Of a DNA stretch of 64,000 bases, positions 30,971-41,280 are shown piece by piece. Below the pieces are notes generated by a model. The model ran no database searches, had not been told where the DNA came from, and was given only the letters and a program-made list of their open reading frames with translations. How positions within the stretch are numbered: position 1 is the first letter of the stretch; each line of letters begins with the position of its first letter. Made by a program: the position numbers and the translations under genes. This stretch comes from AC-37 sp036389295 (lineage in GTDB: Bacteria > Actinomycetota > Thermoleophilia > Solirubrobacterales > Thermoleophilaceae): contig DASVQB010000039.1 of the NCBI GenBank assembly GCA_036389295.1, positions 22,797 through 86,796 on the forward strand, read 5' to 3'.

Positions 30971-33001
30971 ATGGGGACCTCGGCACGCATCGCGGCCCCG
31001 GCGACGATGCTGCTGCCCGGGGCGGCGACCGTCTACCTGGGCTTCAACGCCGGCGGGTTCTTCCCCGGGACGCCGGCGTTCGTCGCGCTCGTGCTGATCC
31101 AGGTCCTGATCCTGCGGGTGATCGTCGCGGACCGCCCGTTCGCCGGCATGACCCCGGCCGTCGCCGTCGTGGCGACCCTGCTCGGGCTGTACGCGGCCTG
31201 GACCCTCGCGTCGGCGCTCTGGTCCGACGCCCCGTCGCGCGCGCTGATCGAGTTCGACCGGGTGCTGCTCTACCTCACGGCCGTCGTGCTGTTCGGCTCG
31301 ATCGGGGCCGACCGCCGGCGCGTGCGCCTGCTGGCGTGGGGCGTGGCCGCCGGGCTGTGCGCGGTCTGCCTGCCGGGGCTCGTCAGCCGCATCCTGCCGG
31401 ACGTCTGGCCGACCGAGCCGAACATCGCCAACAACCGGCTCAGCTACCCGGTGACCTACTGGAACGCGCTCGGGATCATGGCCGGCGTCGCGATCGTCCT
31501 CTGCTCGCACCTCGCGAGCCGCGCGCGGGGGGCCCGGCTGCCGCGGATCCTGGGCGCGGCCGCCGTGCCGCCGCTCGCCTGCACGCTGTTCTTCACGTTC
31601 TCCCGCGGCGCGATCGCGGCCACGATCCTCGGGGTCCTCGCGTTCGTGGCGCTCGCCAGGCCGCGGGGGCTGCTCGCCGCGCTGGTCGCGACCGGGCCGG
31701 CCACCGCCGTCGCGCTGGTCTTCGCCTACCGCGCCGACGCGCTCGCCACGCAGGACCCGACCTCGGCCGAGGGGATCGACCAGGGGAAGGGCGTCGCGGC
31801 CGTGCTCCTGCTGTGCGTCCTGGCGGCCGGCGGGATCCGGTGGGCGATGCTGCGCTTGGACGACCGCCTCGCCCGGCGGCAGTGGCTCGTCGAGCCGCGG
31901 CTCGCGCGCCGGGCGAGCCGCGGCGCCGCGATCCTGGCCGCGGTCGCCTTCCTGGCCGCCGGCGGCCCCGGCTGGGTGGGCGACGAGTACGACCGGTTCG
32001 CCGAGGGGTCGGGCGCCACGCCGAACACGGACCTGCGCGAGCGGCTGACCGACTTCGGCAACAACGGTCGGATCGACCACTGGCGGGCGGCCCGCCGCGG
32101 GTTCGCCGAGGACCGGCTGCACGGGTCGGGCGCCGGCACCTACCAGCTGCTCTGGGAGCGGCACCGCAGCCTGATATTCGCGGTGAGCGACGCGCACGGC
32201 CTCTACTTCGAGGTCGCCGGCGAGCTCGGGGTCGTCGGGCTGCTCCTGCTGGTCGGCGCGATCCTGACGATCCTCGCCGGCCTCGCGAGGCGAGCGCGCG
32301 GGGAGTCGCGGCCGCTGTACGCGGCGCTGTTCGCCGCCGGGCTCGCGTGGGCGGTCCACGCCGGGATCGACTGGGACTGGGAGATGCCCGCGGCGACGCT
32401 GTGGCTCTTCGCGGCGGGGGCCGCGGCGCTGGGGGCGCCCCGCGCGGAGGCCCCCGCCGGCACGGACGGCGAGGCCGCTCCCCCCGCGGCCGCGGGGGCC
32501 GCTCCCCCCATGGACGGGTCGTGGCGTGCGCCGATCGCCGTCGCGCTCGTCGCGGTCGCGGTCACCCCGGTGCTGCTGGCGATCTCGCAGAACCGGCTGC
32601 GCGACGCCTCGCGGGCGTTCGTGGCCGGCGACTGCCCGCGCGCCGTCGACCGCGCCCTCGACACCTCGTCGGTGCTCGCCGTGCGGCCGGAGCCGTACGC
32701 GATCGTCGGCTACTGCCAGGTCCGCCGCGGCTTCGGCCAGCAGGGCGTCCGGGCGATGGAGAAGGCCGTCGACCGCGACCCCGGCAACTGGGAGTACCGC
32801 TACGGGCTGGCGGTGGCGCGCGGTGCGGCCGGGCTGGACCCGCGGCCCGAGTCCCGCCGCGCGCTCGCGCTCAACCCGCGCGAGCCGATCGTCCGGAGCG
32901 CGGCCCGCCGGTTCGAGCGGGCCGGCGCGCGGAGCTGGCCGGCCGCGGCCGAGGCCGCGCGGCGCGAGATCTACGAGAGCGGCCTCCTGTCGCTGCCCTG
33001 A
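30971..33001 (+). CDS. O-antigen ligase/polymerase (Wzy-like) with periplasmic-type tail
   Basis: A 676-residue membrane protein with ten to twelve helices. The central part has YPVTYWNALGIMAGVAIVL and FFTFSRGAIAA, then a large outside loop (about 340-400) with RIDHWRAARRGFAEDRLHGS and the HGLYFEVAGELGVVGLLLL segment typical of Wzy_C/O-antigen ligase proteins. After a last helix near 520-540 the C-terminal 130 residues are helical and TPR-like (GNWEYRYGLAVARGAAGLDP). It would polymerise lipid-linked repeat units or ligate glycans outside the membrane. A second polymerase-type gene exists at 43232. Confidence 0.83.
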   Translation: MGTSARIAAPATMLLPGAATVYLGFNAGGFFPGTPAFVALVLIQVLILRVIVADRPFAGMTPAVAVVATLLGLYAAWTLASALWSDAPSRALIEFDRVLLYLTAVVLFGSIGADRRRVRLLAWGVAAGLCAVCLPGLVSRILPDVWPTEPNIANNRLSYPVTYWNALGIMAGVAIVLCSHLASRARGARLPRILGAAAVPPLACTLFFTFSRGAIAATILGVLAFVALARPRGLLAALVATGPATAVALVFAYRADALATQDPTSAEGIDQGKGVAAVLLLCVLAAGGIRWAMLRLDDRLARRQWLVEPRLARRASRGAAILAAVAFLAAGGPGWVGDEYDRFAEGSGATPNTDLRERLTDFGNNGRIDHWRAARRGFAEDRLHGSGAGTYQLLWERHRSLIFAVSDAHGLYFEVAGELGVVGLLLLVGAILTILAGLARRARGESRPLYAALFAAGLAWAVHAGIDWDWEMPAATLWLFAAGAAALGAPRAEAPAGTDGEAAPPAAAGAAPPMDGSWRAPIAVALVAVAVTPVLLAISQNRLRDASRAFVAGDCPRAVDRALDTSSVLAVRPEPYAIVGYCQVRRGFGQQGVRAMEKAVDRDPGNWEYRYGLAVARGAAGLDPRPESRRALALNPREPIVRSAARRFERAGARSWPAAAEAARREIYESGLLSLP

Positions 33002-33014
33002 CCCGCTCGCCGGC

Positions 33015-33398
33015 TCACTCGGCGCCCGGCGGCTTCACGCAGCAGCCGTAGACGATCCGGTTGCCGATCCGGTTCTCCCCGCGGAACGAGCCGTCCGCCT
33101 CGATCTGCACCGAGTACGTGAACCGGCTGCCCGACCCGTAGGCGACCGTGCAGGTCCACGGGTTGCGGATGTCCCCCCCGCCGCCGGGGCGGCAGCGGGC
33201 GGAGCGGGCCGCCGTGCGCCGGCCCGGCACGGGCTCGGGGGCCGTGGACACCGCGCGCTGGACCTGGTCGGCGTCGATCCGCAGCGGATGACGCTCGCGG
33301 AACGCGTACGACGGGTCGACCTCGCGGTTGGCGAGCGTCACGGCCGTGCCGGCGAGGCCGGCCGCGAGCAGCGGCACGAGGACGAGCGCCCGGCGCAT
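33015..33398 (-). CDS. Small exported or membrane-anchored protein of unknown function
   Basis: A 127-residue protein. An N-terminal hydrophobic segment (RRALVLVPLLAAGLAGTAVT) acts as signal or anchor. The exported part has four Cys (CRPG, WTC, GCC), suggesting disulfides, and repeated short strands (FTYSVQIEADGSF, IVYGCC). TACCCT seven bases before the ATG predicts a leaderless mRNA. It converges with the polymerase gene. No family is recognised. Confidence 0.6.
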   Translation of the reverse strand: MRRALVLVPLLAAGLAGTAVTLANREVDPSYAFRERHPLRIDADQVQRAVSTAPEPVPGRRTAARSARCRPGGGGDIRNPWTCTVAYGSGSRFTYSVQIEADGSFRGENRIGNRIVYGCCVKPPGAE

Positions 33399-33524
33399 CG
33401 GCGGCAGGGTAGCCGCGGTCCGCGGCGCGCTTCGCCCGTGGGAACGCCGTCACCGTGTCAACTAGCCATCGCTATGCGATGGAAAAGCGACTCGGCGGCC
33501 GGTCCGCGCCGAGCCGGAACGCAG

Positions 33525-33550
33525 AAGGGGCCGGCGGCTGCCGGCCCCTT
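33525..33550 (-). terminator. Strong GC hairpin after the 33574 gene
   Basis: A perfect 11-base inverted repeat (AAGGGGCCGGC / GCCGGCCCCTT) with a four-base loop follows the stop of the minus-strand gene by 24 bases. It ends in a weak T-containing stretch (CTGCGTT). It is the best terminator candidate in the window. Confidence 0.6.
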
Positions 33551-33573
33551 CCGAGCTTCCTTGGAGGCTGCGC

Positions 33574-33948
33574 CTACTTGGGGCAGCTCTCGCGGTTCGT
33601 GTCGCCCTTGCCGGGCGGGCCCGTGTGCGTCCCGCTCGGGTTGACGCCGTCGGTCTTCTTCGGACCGCAGCCGGGCTTGTACTGCGAGTTGCCGGCGCTG
33701 CCGGTGCCGCCGCCGCTCCCACCGGCCAGGACGCCGCCGGTGCCGGCGGCCATCAGGGCGACGGTGAGGAACGCGGCCATGGTGCGTGATCTCAACGCGA
33801 TTCCCTTCGGTCGAGAGGACCCGGCCTTCGCCATCGCCCTCGTCTTGATCCTGTCGAGCTCCAGACCCGATGCCTCGGCGCGCTCTGCGCGCAGCCGCTC
33901 GGCGACCTCGTGGAGCTCGCCCGGCAGGCCCTCGTCGAACTGGCTCAT
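33574..33948 (-). CDS. Single-pass membrane protein, possible anti-sigma-like
   Basis: A 124-residue protein. A cytoplasmic helical part (GELHEVAERLRAERAEASGL, then LDRIKTRAMAKA) precedes one membrane helix (about 58-78, MAAFLTVALMAAGTGGVLAG). A Gly/Ser-rich outer tail follows with Cys near the end (GCGPKK, ESCPK). The ATG at 33948 is chosen because AAGGAG lies six bases upstream. The layout of short cytoplasmic helix plus one membrane pass is that of small anti-sigma factors, and an ECF sigma gene lies 1.8 kb away. That link is inference; the protein itself is not recognised. Confidence 0.6.
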   Translation of the reverse strand: MSQFDEGLPGELHEVAERLRAERAEASGLELDRIKTRAMAKAGSSRPKGIALRSRTMAAFLTVALMAAGTGGVLAGGSGGGTGSAGNSQYKPGCGPKKTDGVNPSGTHTGPPGKGDTNRESCPK

Positions 33949-34052
33949 CGAGTCTCCTTCGTTCGTCATTCACACCCTTGTACGAGCGAGCCGGCCGGTT
34001 CCTGACAGGCGCGGACGCGCCAGGCTCGCGACCGCTGTGCTTCCGTAGCGCC

Positions 34053-35699
34053 ATGAGGCTCGCAGCCGCCCTCGCGATCGCGACCGCCGTCGCGCTCCAG
34101 GCGTGGCCCGGCGCGCCCCCGGCCCGCGCCGAGGGCCGCGCCGGCGCCGAGCTCGGCCCGCCGCGGTCGGCCCTGAAGGACGTCTCGCCCGCCGACCGGC
34201 GCGACTGGCGCCGCGCGATCGCGATCGCCGAGCGCACCGAGTCGGTCCGCGGCCAGCGGCGGCGCCGCCCCGGCCTGCGATCGGAGTCGTTCGCCCGCGA
34301 GGGACGCTGCTGCATGACGGTCTGGTTCTCGTCGCGCGGGGACGTGCGGGCCGTGGCGAAGGTCGACCTCACGAGCGGCCGCGTCCTCGAGCAGTGGTCG
34401 GGCTGGCAGGCCGCCTGGGAGATGGCCCGCGGCTACGAGGGCGACTTCGGCCGCAGCTTCAACTCGCCGTGGGTGCTGGTCCCGCTAGGCCTGCTGTTCC
34501 TGGCGCCGTTCGTCGACCCGCGCCGGCCGCTCCGCCTCCTCCACCTCGACCTCGCGGCCCTGCTCGCGTTCGGCGTCTCGCACGTGCTGTTCAACGAGGG
34601 CCGGATCGGCCTCTCGGTCCCGCTCGTCTACCCGGTCCTCGGCTACCTGCTCGTCCGCGCGCTCGTCCTCGGCTTCCGCCCCCGGCCGGCGTGCGGGCCG
34701 CTCGTCCCGCTCGTGCCCGCGACCTGGCTCGTCGCCGGCACGGTCGCGCTGCTCGGCGCCCGGATCGCCCTGAACGTGGTGGACTCGAACGTGATCGACG
34801 TGGGCTACGCCGGCGTGATCGGCGCCAACCACGTGGCGAACGGCGACGAGCTGTATGACGGGCGGTTCGCCGCCGACCCGCCGGCCGGCGACACCTACGG
34901 CCCGGCGACGTACCTCGCGTACGTCCCCTTCGAGCGGCTCCTCGGCTGGAGCGGCCGCTGGGACGACGTCCCGGCCGCGCACGGCGCCGCGATCGCGTTC
35001 GACCTGCTCACGGTCGCGGCCCTCTTCCTGCTCGGGCGCCGCCTCCGCGCGGGGCCGGCCGGCACCGCCCTCGGAGCGGCGCTCGCCTTCGCCTGGACCG
35101 CCTACCCGTACTCGCTGTTCGCGCTCTCGACGAACTCGAACGACGCGCTGGTCGCGGCGCTGGCCGTCCTGGCGCTCCTCGCGCTCGCGTCGGCGCCGGC
35201 CCGCGGCGCGCTGGTGGGCCTCGGCGCTGCCGCCAAGCTGGCCCCGCTGGCGCTCGCGCCGCTGTTCCTGAACCCGTCCGGCGAGCGCGGCGTCAGGAGG
35301 CCGCTCGCCTTCGCCGCGGCGCTCGCGGCGGTGCTGGCGGCCACGGTCCTCCCGTTCGTCCCGCCGGGCGGCCTCGAGGAGGTCTACGACCGCACCCTCG
35401 GGTTCCAGCTCGGCCGCGAGTCGCCGTTCAGCGTCTGGGGGCAGGCGCCCTCGCTCGACTGGCTGCACACCGTGGTGAAGCTCGCCGCGGTGAACCTGGC
35501 GGCGGTCCTGCTGGTGGTGCCGGCGCGGAAGACGCCCGCCCAGGTCGCGGCGCTGGCGGCGGCGGTCCTGATCGCGCTCCAGCTCGCCACCGTCCACTGG
35601 TTCTACCTGTACGTCGTCTGGTTCGCCCCGCTGGTCCTCGTGGCGCTGTTCGACCGGCACCCGGCGGCCCCCGCCGCGCCGGCGGGGTTGCGCCGTTGA
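34053..35699 (+). CDS. GT87-like membrane glycosyltransferase with extracytoplasmic N-domain
   Basis: A 548-residue protein. It starts with a signal peptide (MRLAAALAIATAVALQAWPG) followed by a 100-residue outside domain (VAKVDLTSGRVLEQWSGWQA, PepSY-like in feel). About eleven membrane helices follow, with GDTYGPATYLAYVPFERLLG in the first loop, NSNDALVAALAVLALLALAS, and a final HWFYLYVVWFAPLVLVALF. The membrane part resembles GT87/DUF2029 mannosyltransferases that use polyprenyl-phosphate sugars. The soluble N-domain is not usual for that family. The ECF sigma gene starts 22 bases after its stop. Confidence 0.7.
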   Translation: MRLAAALAIATAVALQAWPGAPPARAEGRAGAELGPPRSALKDVSPADRRDWRRAIAIAERTESVRGQRRRRPGLRSESFAREGRCCMTVWFSSRGDVRAVAKVDLTSGRVLEQWSGWQAAWEMARGYEGDFGRSFNSPWVLVPLGLLFLAPFVDPRRPLRLLHLDLAALLAFGVSHVLFNEGRIGLSVPLVYPVLGYLLVRALVLGFRPRPACGPLVPLVPATWLVAGTVALLGARIALNVVDSNVIDVGYAGVIGANHVANGDELYDGRFAADPPAGDTYGPATYLAYVPFERLLGWSGRWDDVPAAHGAAIAFDLLTVAALFLLGRRLRAGPAGTALGAALAFAWTAYPYSLFALSTNSNDALVAALAVLALLALASAPARGALVGLGAAAKLAPLALAPLFLNPSGERGVRRPLAFAAALAAVLAATVLPFVPPGGLEEVYDRTLGFQLGRESPFSVWGQAPSLDWLHTVVKLAAVNLAAVLLVVPARKTPAQVAALAAAVLIALQLATVHWFYLYVVWFAPLVLVALFDRHPAAPAAPAGLRR

Positions 35700-35721
35700 C
35701 GGATCCGGCCATCATGGGACG

Positions 35722-36207
35722 ATGCGCGTCGATCGCTTCGAGCGCCTCTACGAGGAGCACGCGCAGCCGCTCCTCGCGTTCCTCGTGTACCGCACGGGGA
35801 GCCGGCCGCTGGCCGAGGACGTGCTCGCCGACACCTTCGAGCGGGTATTCCGGGCGCGGCGGCGCTTCGACCCGCGCAAGGCGAGCGAGAAGACCTGGCT
35901 GTACTCGATCGCCCTCAACTGCCTTCGCGACAACGCGCGCCGCGCGACCGCCGAGGCCCGGGCGCTGGAGCGGGCCGTCCCGGTCCCCGCGGGGGACGCC
36001 GGCGGCCCGTTCGAGGCGGTCGAGGACCGCGACAGCCTCGGCCGCGCGATGGAGGCCCTGAGCGACGAGGAGCGCGAGTCGATCGCGCTCCGCTACGGCG
36101 CCGACCTGACCGTGCCGGAGATCGCGGAGCTGACCGGCGAGAAGCTGACCACCGTCGAGGGACGGGTCTACCGGGCCCTGCGGAAGCTCCGCCAGGAGCT
36201 CGGGTGA
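35722..36207 (+). CDS. ECF-type RNA polymerase sigma factor
   Basis: A 161-residue group 4 sigma factor with only regions 2 and 4. Region 2 includes LAEDVLADTFERVFRARRRF (-10 recognition) and WLYSIALNCLRDNARR. Region 4 has LSDEERESIALRYGADLTVP and EIAELTGEKLTTVEGRVYRA, the helix-turn-helix that reads the -35. It directs polymerase to a small regulon, typically for envelope stress. No anti-sigma gene is adjacent; the membrane protein at 33574 is a candidate partner. Confidence 0.92.
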   Translation: MRVDRFERLYEEHAQPLLAFLVYRTGSRPLAEDVLADTFERVFRARRRFDPRKASEKTWLYSIALNCLRDNARRATAEARALERAVPVPAGDAGGPFEAVEDRDSLGRAMEALSDEERESIALRYGADLTVPEIAELTGEKLTTVEGRVYRALRKLRQELG

Positions 36208-36227
36208 CCCGGGCGTCATCGCTGCTC

Positions 36228-36233
36228 TAGGTT
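36228..36233 (+). promoter_or_regulatory. -10 box, aminotransferase gene
   Basis: TAGGTT lies eight bases before the ATG at 36242 and is consistent with a leaderless mRNA. It also argues against the in-frame TTG at 36233, which overlaps the box. Confidence 0.45.
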
Positions 36234-36241
36234 TGCCCGCG

Positions 36242-37357
36242 ATGGACCGCGTCCCCTTCGTGGCCCTGGATCGCCAGCACGCTCCGATCCGGGCCGAGCT
36301 CCGCGCCGCCTTCGAGCGGGTGGTCGACGGGAGCGCGTTCGTCCTCGGCCGGGAGGTCGAGGCGTTCGAGCGCGAGTTCGCCGCCCACTGCCGCGCCGAG
36401 CACTGCGTCGGGGTCGCGTCCGGCACCGCCGCGCTGACGCTGATGCTCGTGGCAGCCGGGGTCGGCCCCGGCGACGAGGTCGTGGTCCCCGCCCACACGT
36501 TCGTCGCGTCGGCGCTCGGGGTGGTCCACGCGGGGGCCACGCCGGTCTTCTGCGAGGTCGAGGACGGCACCGGCCTGATCGACCCGGCCGCGGCGGAGGC
36601 CGCCGTGACCGAGCGGACCGCCGCGATCGTGGCCGTCCACCTCTACGGGCAGGTCGCCGACGTGGACGCGCTCGCCGCCGTCGCGGCCCGCCGCGGCCTG
36701 GCCCTCTTCGAGGACGCCGCCCAGGCCCACGGCGCCGCCTGGCGCGGTCGCCCCGCCGGCTCGCTGGGCACCGCGGCGGCGTTCAGCTTCTACCCGAGCA
36801 AGAACCTCGGCGCCCTCGGCGACGGCGGGGCGGTGTGCACGGGCGACGCCGGGATCGCGGAGCGCGTCCGCGCCCTGCGCCACCTGGGGCAGCTCCGCAA
36901 GGGCGAGCACGACCTCACCGGCTACAACGAGCGCCTCGACGGCCTCCAGGCCGCGTTCCTGCGCGCCAAGTTGCCCCATCTCGACGCCTGGAACGAGGCC
37001 CGCAGGGCCCGCGCGGCCCTCTACCGCGAGCTCCTCCCGGCCGAGCTCCGCCCTGTCGAGGAGCGGCCCGAGAGCCCCTCCGTCCACCATCTGTTCCCGG
37101 TCCGCCACGCGGGTCGACAGAGGCTGGCCGAGTCCCTACAGTCGGCCGGAGTGGAGACCGGCGTGCACTACTCCCCCGCCTGCCACCGCCAGCCGCCGTT
37201 CGCGGCCGCGCAGGTCCCGGCCCGCGACCCGTTCCCGGTCGCGTCGGCCTGGGGAGCGGAGGAGCTGTCCCTGCCGATGTTCGAGCACCTGACGGACCCC
37301 GAGGTCGAGCGCGTCGCGGAGGCGTGCCGGACCGCCCTGGCGCGCATCGCCGCGTGA
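36242..37357 (+). CDS. DegT/DnrJ/EryC1/StrS sugar aminotransferase, WbpE-like
   Basis: A 371-residue PLP aminotransferase. It begins VPFVALDRQHAPIRAELRAA, has SGTAALTLML for phosphate binding, FEDAAQAHGA for the Asp that contacts the pyridine N, and FSFYPSKNLGALGDGGA carrying the PLP lysine (about 184). These enzymes aminate keto-nucleotide sugars. With a Gfo/Idh/MocA dehydrogenase next in line it fits 3-amination of UDP-3-keto-GlcNAc-uronate (WbpE step), though other 3- or 4-amino sugars are possible. Confidence 0.9.
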   Translation: MDRVPFVALDRQHAPIRAELRAAFERVVDGSAFVLGREVEAFEREFAAHCRAEHCVGVASGTAALTLMLVAAGVGPGDEVVVPAHTFVASALGVVHAGATPVFCEVEDGTGLIDPAAAEAAVTERTAAIVAVHLYGQVADVDALAAVAARRGLALFEDAAQAHGAAWRGRPAGSLGTAAAFSFYPSKNLGALGDGGAVCTGDAGIAERVRALRHLGQLRKGEHDLTGYNERLDGLQAAFLRAKLPHLDAWNEARRARAALYRELLPAELRPVEERPESPSVHHLFPVRHAGRQRLAESLQSAGVETGVHYSPACHRQPPFAAAQVPARDPFPVASAWGAEELSLPMFEHLTDPEVERVAEACRTALARIAA

Positions 37358-37394
37358 GCCTGGCGCGGTCGCAGTACCCCAGGATGTGGACCCC

Positions 37395-37424
37395 TTGCGA
37401 AGTCGGGTGGAGCCGAGCTAGAGT
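37395..37424 (+). promoter_or_regulatory. Promoter of the central polysaccharide operon
   Basis: TTGCGA (37395-37400) and TAGAGT (37419-37424) are 18 bases apart. Transcription would begin near 37431, giving a 100-base leader before the TTG start at 37530. The leader opens with a C5-GTTT-G5 hairpin (37434-37447). It contains a six-codon ORF (ATG 37513) whose TGA overlaps the TTG start. Confidence 0.65.
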
Positions 37425-37529
37425 AGGCGAAACCCCCCGTTTGGGGGCGAGGCTCGGCAGGAATTCGCGGCCCGAGGGGTCGGATCGCCGCAGACATAGA
37501 CCTACCTCGAAGATGGATCGGAGAGAGGG

Positions 37530-38629
37530 TTGAGCTCTACACGTCGGTTTCGCACGGACGGCGACGCGCTAGGCGCCGCCGGGTCGGCCGTTCCCGGGCT
37601 GACCCGGGTCGCGGTCGTCGGCCTGGGGTACTGGGGCCCGAACCTGCTGCGCGTCCTGTTCGAGCTGCCGGACGTGGAGGTGAAGTACGTCTGCGACCTC
37701 GACCCGGACCGGCTCGCCAAGAGCGCGAGCCGCTACCCGAGCGTCGAGCCGACGACCAACTTCGAGCGCGTGCTCAGGGACCCGGACGTCGACGCGGTGA
37801 TCATCGCGACGCCGGTGTTCACGCACTTCGACCTCGCCTCGCGCAGCCTGAACGCCGGCAAGCACACGTTCGTGGAGAAGCCGCTGGCGGCGTCCAGCGC
37901 GGAGGCCGAGGAGCTGATCGAGCTGGCCGACCAGCGCGACCGCCTGCTGATGTGCGGCCACACCTTCATCTACAGCCCGCCGGTCCAGGCCGTGAAGCGG
38001 ATGATCGACGCCGGCGACCTCGGCGACATCTACTTCATCTCCTCGAGCCGCGTGAACCTGGGCCTGCACCAGCGCGACGTGAGCGTCATCTGGGACCTCG
38101 GCCCGCACGACTTCTCGATCCTCCTGTACTGGCTCGACGAGCTGCCCGAGTGGGTCGGAGCCGTGGGCCGCGCCTCGATCGTCCCGCGGATCCCCGACGT
38201 GGCGTTCGTGGACCTCTCGTACGCCTCGGGCACGATCGCCCACGTCGAGATGAGCTGGCTCGCGCCGAGCAAGCTGCGCCGCACCGTGGTGGTCGGCAGC
38301 GAGAAGATGGTGGTCTACGACGACACGAGCCCGGAGCCGATCCGCGTCTTCGACTCGGGCGTCGGCGTGACCTACGAGGACCCGGAGAGCTTCGGCCAGT
38401 ACCAGCTCTCCTACCGCACCGGCGACATCCTGAGCCCCAAGCTCGAGACGCACGAGCCGCTGGCGAACGAGCTCGGCCAGTTCGTCGACGACCTGCGCAG
38501 CGGGCGCAGCTCGAACGGCAACGCCCAGCTGGCGCGCGACGTCGTGGCCCTGATCGAGGCCGCCGAGGCGTCGCTGGACGAGCGCGGAGCGCCGATCGCG
38601 GTCACCTCCGCGATGAGCGTCTCGGCCGC

Positions 38630-38633
<4 letters not shown>
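37530..38633 (+). CDS. Gfo/Idh/MocA-family dehydrogenase
   Basis: A 367-residue NAD(P)-dependent oxidoreductase. The Rossmann part has VAVVGLGYWGPNLLRVLFEL and the catalytic EKP of the family (HTFVEKPLA, about residue 115). The C-terminal alpha/beta domain follows, including SVIWDLGPHDFSILLYWLDE. It resembles WbpB/WlbA-type UDP-GlcNAc-uronate 3-dehydrogenases and inositol-like dehydrogenases. The TTG start is supported by GGAGAGAG just upstream. It is first in an operon with the initiating sugar transferase (ATGA overlap). It is a paralogue of the gene at 60232; which one does the 3-oxidation is not clear. Confidence 0.85.
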
Positions 38634-40123
<1,490 letters not shown>

Positions 40124-40130
40124 GCCGCCG

Positions 40131-41270
40131 GTGAGCGCGATCGAGCAGCGGGCCCGGGTCGGGACGCGGGCCGGCGCGGCGACGTTCGTCTACGTCGTCG
40201 GGGCGCGGCCGAACTTCGTCAAGACGGCGCCCGTGGTGGCCGAGATGCGCCGCCGGCTCCCCGACGACCGCCACGTGCTGGTCCACACCGGCCAGCACTA
40301 CGACCAGATGATGTCGGACGTCTTCCTGGCCGAGCTGGGCGTCGGGCGGCCCGACTACATGCTCGGCGTCGGGTCCGGGTCCCACGCCGTGCAGACCGCG
40401 CGCGTGATGGAGCGGATCGAGCCGGTGCTCGAGGAGGAGCGGCCGGACCTCGTGCTGGTGCCGGGGGACGTGAACTCCACCCTGGCCGTGGCGCTCGTCG
40501 CCGCGAAGGCGGGCCACCGGCTGGCCCACCTCGAGTCGGGGCTCCGCAGCTTCGACCGGACGATGCCCGAGGAGATCAACCGGGTCGTGGCCGACGAGCT
40601 CTCGCAGGACCTCCTCGTCCACTCGGACGAGGCCGTGGCGAACCTGCGCCGCGAGGGCATCGAGGACGACCGCGTCCACTTCGTCGGCAACACGATGATC
40701 GACAGCCTGGTGGCGCTGGAGGGCCGCTGGCGCGACGCCGGCGCCGCCGAGCGGCTCGGGGTCCGGCCGGGCGGCTACCTGCTGGTGACGCTGCACAGGC
40801 CGGCGCTCGTGGACGGCGACCTGATCCACGACGCCATGGCCCGGCTCGGCGCCCTCGCCCGCGAGCTGCCGGTCGTCTTCCCGGTCCACCCGCGGACGCG
40901 CGTGCGGCTCGGGGCCGGGTTCGAGCCGCCGCCCGGGCTGCTCCTGGTGGACCCGGTCGGCTACCTCGACTTCCTGTCGCTCGAGGCCGACGCCGCCGCC
41001 GTGCTCACCGACTCGGGCGGGATCCAGGAGGAGACTACGTTTCTCGGCGTACGGTGCTTCACGCTGCGCGACAACACCGAGCGGCCGGTCACGATCAGGG
41101 CCGGCACCAACACGCTGCTGGGCCTCGACCCCGCCCGCATCGACGCGGTGCTGCCGGCGCTCGCGGGACCCCCCGCCCCGCCCGCTGGACCGCCCCCGCT
41201 CTGGGACGGCGCGGCGGCCGGCCGGGTGGCGGACGTGCTCGAGCGCACCCGGGCCGCCGCGCGCGGCTGA
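40131..41270 (+). CDS. wecB: UDP-N-acetylglucosamine 2-epimerase family
   Basis: A 379-residue GT-B-fold epimerase. VYVVGARPNFVKTAPVVAEM, HTGQHYDQMMSDVFLAELG, HLESGLRSFDRTMPEEINR and TDSGGIQEETTFLGVRC are the family signatures, with catalytic Asp, Glu and His residues in place. It converts UDP-GlcNAc to UDP-ManNAc, or as WbpI the 2,3-diacetamido-glucuronate to the mannuronate form. The GTG start is seven bases after the sugar transferase stop. Context with WbpA/B/D/E-like genes makes the WbpI role plausible but WecB cannot be excluded. Confidence 0.92.
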   Translation: MSAIEQRARVGTRAGAATFVYVVGARPNFVKTAPVVAEMRRRLPDDRHVLVHTGQHYDQMMSDVFLAELGVGRPDYMLGVGSGSHAVQTARVMERIEPVLEEERPDLVLVPGDVNSTLAVALVAAKAGHRLAHLESGLRSFDRTMPEEINRVVADELSQDLLVHSDEAVANLRREGIEDDRVHFVGNTMIDSLVALEGRWRDAGAAERLGVRPGGYLLVTLHRPALVDGDLIHDAMARLGALARELPVVFPVHPRTRVRLGAGFEPPPGLLLVDPVGYLDFLSLEADAAAVLTDSGGIQEETTFLGVRCFTLRDNTERPVTIRAGTNTLLGLDPARIDAVLPALAGPPAPPAGPPPLWDGAAAGRVADVLERTRAAARG

Positions 41271-41280
41271 GGCGGGCGCC

